A DNA stretch of 64,000 nt from NCBI GenBank assembly GCA_030770535.1, contig JASVEC010000021.1, forward strand, positions 134,001-198,000. The letters are read 5' to 3'. The stretch is from Batkoa obscura. Lineage: Eukaryota; Entomophthoromycota; Entomophthoromycetes; Entomophthorales; Batkoaceae. Under the pieces are notes generated by a model. That model was not told the origin of the DNA, ran no database searches, and saw nothing but the letters and a program-made list of their open reading frames with translations. Position numbers and translations under genes: made by a program. This document shows positions 60,450 to 64,000 of the stretch, piece after piece; the stretch's first letter is position 1; every line of letters starts with the position of its first letter.

Positions 60450-61722
60450 TATAATGTTTCTTGATCTGCTAATTTAGAATAGACTAAAAATATGGTTATG
60501 TATAATTGAAATGAAAAATTAATAGTTGAAATTTTAGTGTTTTTTAACTAAATATTTAGTTTTGTTTTTGTTTTATGTGTTCATATTGGATTGGTGATAA
60601 TGTCAAATTATTGGCTTATGTTTATTGGCTTATGATTTTATAATATTTGCTATTCTCAATTACTTAAATAGGCAATAATTAGGGATTATCGATGATAATT
60701 GATACTATAACTATATAGAGCGAATTATTTAGATCTTCATTAACTAGTAAGCTTTTATAGAGTACTAGACTATGTACATAATAAGACCGTATATTTGACA
60801 AGTTTATAAAATCATGTTGAAATTTAATTAATAGTTTTTAGTTTAAATTGACTTTAAATCTGGCTAAACTTAAACCAACTAATTTTTAACTATTTGGTCG
60901 TTTCCTAAGCTTAAATTCTAAAAAAATGTGGCTAAACTTAAAACAAAGATGTATTTACCTTACTTATTTTCAAATAATAATCAAAAGAGATGTAAAGTAA
61001 CATCAATAATTATTTCTACTACGCTTTTTTAATTATCATATTTAGTATTATAGAGTGTACTTAGTAAAAGGTTAGAGTCTTTGTAAGAATTTTTTTTGCA
61101 TTTCAATTGAAGTAAATAGTATTTTATCTGTACCTTGTTTAAACATTACACTACCAGTTGTAGATATATATTAAACTATTATAATTTAGAGCTTATAATA
61201 AAGATCTAACATCTGTAAAGGCTGCTATATTTTCGCTTAATTATGATCAAATTTACAGATATTCTTAATTTATTAATTGCCATTATACACTTGAAATCGT
61301 AACTTATTTTAATGTATAGAAACATACTTGAATAGTTTCATAAGTCAATATGGTAAAGAGTATTGTAGTATGCTTACAATTCATATTTAGAAAAATCAAC
61401 TAAATATACTAAAAGTGTTTATTCTTAATATTACCGTAAAATTTAACATCGATAAAAAACAAAAATAAAGTTTAGACCGAACAATATTAAGCCTTTGAGA
61501 GTTTAACCTGCTTATTAAACCCATATTAAATTTCGTTTTTTTATTTGCTTCTTACATAAAACTTTGATTAGTAGAGATGTACTTGATTCCAATTATAGTT
61601 CTATTCTTTTTATATGAGAATGGATTTTTTTAAAGAATTTTATTAATAATTGTTCTACTCGAACAACACTTGAAAGTTGGAAAAGAAGGTGAAAAAAACA
61701 TCCCCATATATCAAAACTTTTC
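60450..61722. other. Intergenic with one foldback repeat
   Basis: About 1.3 kb upstream of Sec16. Repeat copy 14 sits next to the stop codon of the RING gene. No exon supported. Confidence 0.5.
61610..61711 (-). repeat. Foldback MITE-like repeat, copy 14 (inverted)
   Basis: Decayed left half (TATATGAGAATGGATTTTTT, AAAGAATTTTATTAATAATT) but an intact right terminus AACATCCCCATATA only 12 bp from the RING gene stop codon, so it may lie within its 3' untranslated region. Confidence 0.8.
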
Positions 61723-63986
61723 TTAATCTTTAGTAGAATAATCTGGGGAGGATTGTAATTTAAGGGAATCAATTTTATCAAGCGAATAAACTGGGCTTGA
61801 GTTTAAAAAAGTAGTTTTATCATTATCCGAATGACTATCTGATCCATTAAATTTATAATTTTTACTGATGACTGAATCTTCTTTCTTTGGTATTGAATTA
61901 CTTACATACTTTTTTTTTTGACCTACCTCACCCTTTTTAGTTAATGAATCAAGTGAGAACTCGCTAAGCTCTTGAGAATTACTAACATATTGATTTATAA
62001 TACTTTTATCATACGTTGTAGCTGGTACTTTTCCATTTATTTTAGCATCTTTATTAAAGTTCGACAGCTGATTACTTTCAGCGCCACTATCGTCTATATC
62101 GGAACTGCCACCAATTATTCTAAAATTTTCATCATCATCAAACAACTGAGTATACATAGTATTCAACTTGTTATTATTCATACTAATAAAATGGCCGAAT
62201 AAGCCTACTTGTTCTTCAATAGGCCTTATTTGAGTAGGTAAGGTTATTTGAGAACATCTATTTAAGTCTTGCTTACTAGGTGAATTAATATTAACATTAA
62301 CACCTGAGTTTTGTGTATCTAAATAGGAATTTTCACCAACTATTCTAAAGGTATCGTTTTCTTCAAACAGCTGAGTTTCCATAGTATGAAGTTTTATGTT
62401 TCTCATATTCGCAAAATGGCCATATAAACCTACTTGTCGCTCAATGGGTCTTATTTGAGTGGGTAATGTTAATTGAGAACAATAATCTAAATTCCCATTA
62501 TTAAATGGGTCAAAAGTATCACTTAACTCTGGTATATTATTAAGCTGGAGGTCAAAACTAGGCTCTATCTCATGACTAACTTTGTTTTTATTTGCATTCA
62601 ATCTTTTTTGAGCTACCATTGCTTCAGAATCAGGATACTTGAATTCTTGTGAAGTTGTATTATTTGAATCTTTTGATATTTTAGAATGATTGTTATAATT
62701 CACATTGTTTGATTTTAACTTTTTATACAAAATTGAGGGTGATTTCTCAATATAATCTTCAGTATTTAAATCACTAGAATTGTTTCTTTCAGTATTGTAA
62801 TTTCGGTTATGTTCCTTTGATTGATGTAATGAATATTGGGTATCGATTTCAGCTGAAGCGGCTATCGTCTGTGTTGGTGAGTATTGTTCACTTAAATTTC
62901 TGTTTTTGATCAAATTAGATCTATCATATAAAGGGCTTGAGACCTTTTCATTTTGGTGACTTAAAACAGGTGTCGTATTCTTGCTAAATAAATCATGACT
63001 TTCTAAGTTGTCCTGTGATATTAAACTATACTTGATATCCTTTATATTTAAAGCTGGACTATCGATTAAATCGAATTTGCTTCTATTAGCGGATTTACTT
63101 ATGCCACTTTTTTTATGGTTACTACATGACAACTGTTCATTAATGATTGGAAGACATTCGGTTGATGAGTTATTATCAACACCAATATCATTAGTGTCCA
63201 CTGCTATATACATATTTAATATTTTTATTAGAACAATAAACAACGCTTACTTTCGCCATTTTTATTTTTAGTATAATTGGAAACTTCTTTACTTTTGTTA
63301 TCCAAGCTATATTTATTTTTCAAATCATTCTAAGCATAAAAAATTAGTTTACCACAAACTTCTAACCAAAACTTCTATACCTTATTATTCCTCCTTAAAG
63401 AATTGTGTTTGTTTGTACTATTGAAATCATCAGCTTCATTCAAATTTGATTCTGGATTTCGGTGATTGGCAGCTCGAGCATTAATAAACAAATCAGGGCT
63501 ATTTTCAGATGACTGTCTCAAGTCATTGTATTTGACTTCTTTTATCAGCGAAGACGCATACCCTAACAAACTTAGTAAAGGTAATAATATCATAAAGAAC
63601 AAATTACTATGAGTTTTTAAAAAATATTGAAATTCATTATTCAATCTACTAAACTGGTCAACCAACTCAGCTTTAGTATGTGATAAAGATAATGAGCGTA
63701 TAGTTATATCCTCTTTACATATGGGACATGGACACTTAGTGTTTCGTTTACTTGATTTGCTCCTTTTCTCAAACACTTTTTTTATACAATCTTTACAAAA
63801 TTCATGGCTGCATGTAGTTATCATTGGTTTAACCAAGTCTCCCAAACAAATTGGACACTTTAATTCTTCCATGATATTAAGTAAAAGTTCATTCCCCCTG
63901 TTTGCGAGCTCCTTGAACCTTTTTTTTGATATATTACTACTCAATATACTTGTTAAATTATCCTCCAACTTTTTATTATTTCCCAT
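61723..63986 (-). CDS. RING protein with BRCA1-like RING and TQxF repeats
   Basis: About 730 residues in three or four exons, start ATG 63986 (MGNNKKLEDNLTSILSSNIS). The RING (residues about 39-95) reads LKCPICLGDLVKPMITTCSH, EFCKDCIKKVFEK and CPICKEDITIRSLS, followed by a helix (AELVDQFSRLNNEFQYF). C3HC4 ligands are complete. The segment after the last cysteines (CK-DIT-RSL...LV) is the pattern of the BRCA1 RING, not of most RINGs. Exon 2 (about 63265-63333) and exon 3 are spliced with GT-AG introns; KNGET-VDTND spans the last junction. The C-terminal half is polar and holds two ~57-residue repeats, each with CSQ(L/I)TLPTQIRPIE, VGL(Y/F)GHF and (E/Y)TQLF followed by acidic residues, resembling MDC1 TQxF sites. 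No BRCT domain is present. An apparent hydrophobic helix near residue 130 is probably an intron (see findings). The protein ends SSPDYSTKD. Confidence 0.8.
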
Positions 63987-64000
63987 TTTCGCTATTAATT

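Noticed and set aside
63566-63610. Transmembrane anchor in the RING protein
   Set aside because: The hydrophobic run coincides with a 45-nt segment having complete GT-AG intron signals, so it is more likely an intron.

Overview
This 64-kb window is chromosomal DNA from a eukaryote, almost certainly a fungus. It is very AT-rich, uses the standard genetic code, and its genes are split by many short GT-AG introns (about 40-80 nt, usually opening GTAAG or GTAAT). I call 32 genes on both strands, most of them conserved housekeeping genes. Fungal-type markers include an Ssh4/Ear1-like Rsp5 adaptor, an RTG2-like Ppx/GppA protein, Sec16, an oxodicarboxylate carrier, a Clr4/SUV39-type SET protein and a Yea4-type UDP-sugar transporter. 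The extreme AT content, an ALKBH8-type protein, a paired pyrimidine 5'-nucleotidase, dynactin p27 and a 7TM receptor-like protein suggest an early-diverging lineage (for example entomophthoralean/zoopagomycote). That placement is an inference, not a demonstration.

Layout. 0-16.4 kb: a MIT-domain gene running off the left edge, a 2.3-kb gene-free stretch with three copies of a short foldback repeat, mitoribosomal uL22m, an RTG2-like gene divergent from ATG12, a coiled-coil gene, TFIIH subunit Tfb4 divergent from a tandem pair of NT5C3-type nucleotidases, an F-box/LRR gene and the V-ATPase c subunit. 16.4-20.8 kb: a repeat island with no gene, holding three direct copies of a ~0.45-kb repeat and several short foldback repeats. 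20.8-28.1 kb: a cluster mainly of mitochondrial function (oxodicarboxylate carrier, complex I B15-like subunit, TMEM70-like protein, ATP synthase f, bS18m) plus an ALKBH8-like tRNA dioxygenase and an HMP-P kinase. 28.1-33.2 kb: repeats, unrecognised decayed coding sequence and the H3K9-methyltransferase-like gene. 33.2-40.2 kb: transaldolase, a lone RRM related to the ALKBH8 RRM, glutathione peroxidase, the Ssh4/Ear1-like gene and a small orphan. 40.2-51.3 kb: alpha-actinin, dynactin p27, an unrecognised helical protein, a CaMKK-like kinase and a nucleotide-sugar transporter. 52-64 kb: a 7TM receptor-like gene, Sec16, and a RING protein whose RING resembles that of BRCA1 and which carries duplicated TQxF motifs.

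The most distinctive item is a ~105-bp foldback (MITE-like) family with termini TATATGGGGATGT, present in at least 14 recognisable copies and found only between genes. The most surprising coding sequence is the right-hand RING gene. Its apparent membrane segment is probably a 45-nt in-frame intron, leaving a polar protein with a BRCA1-like RING and MDC1-like TQxF repeats.
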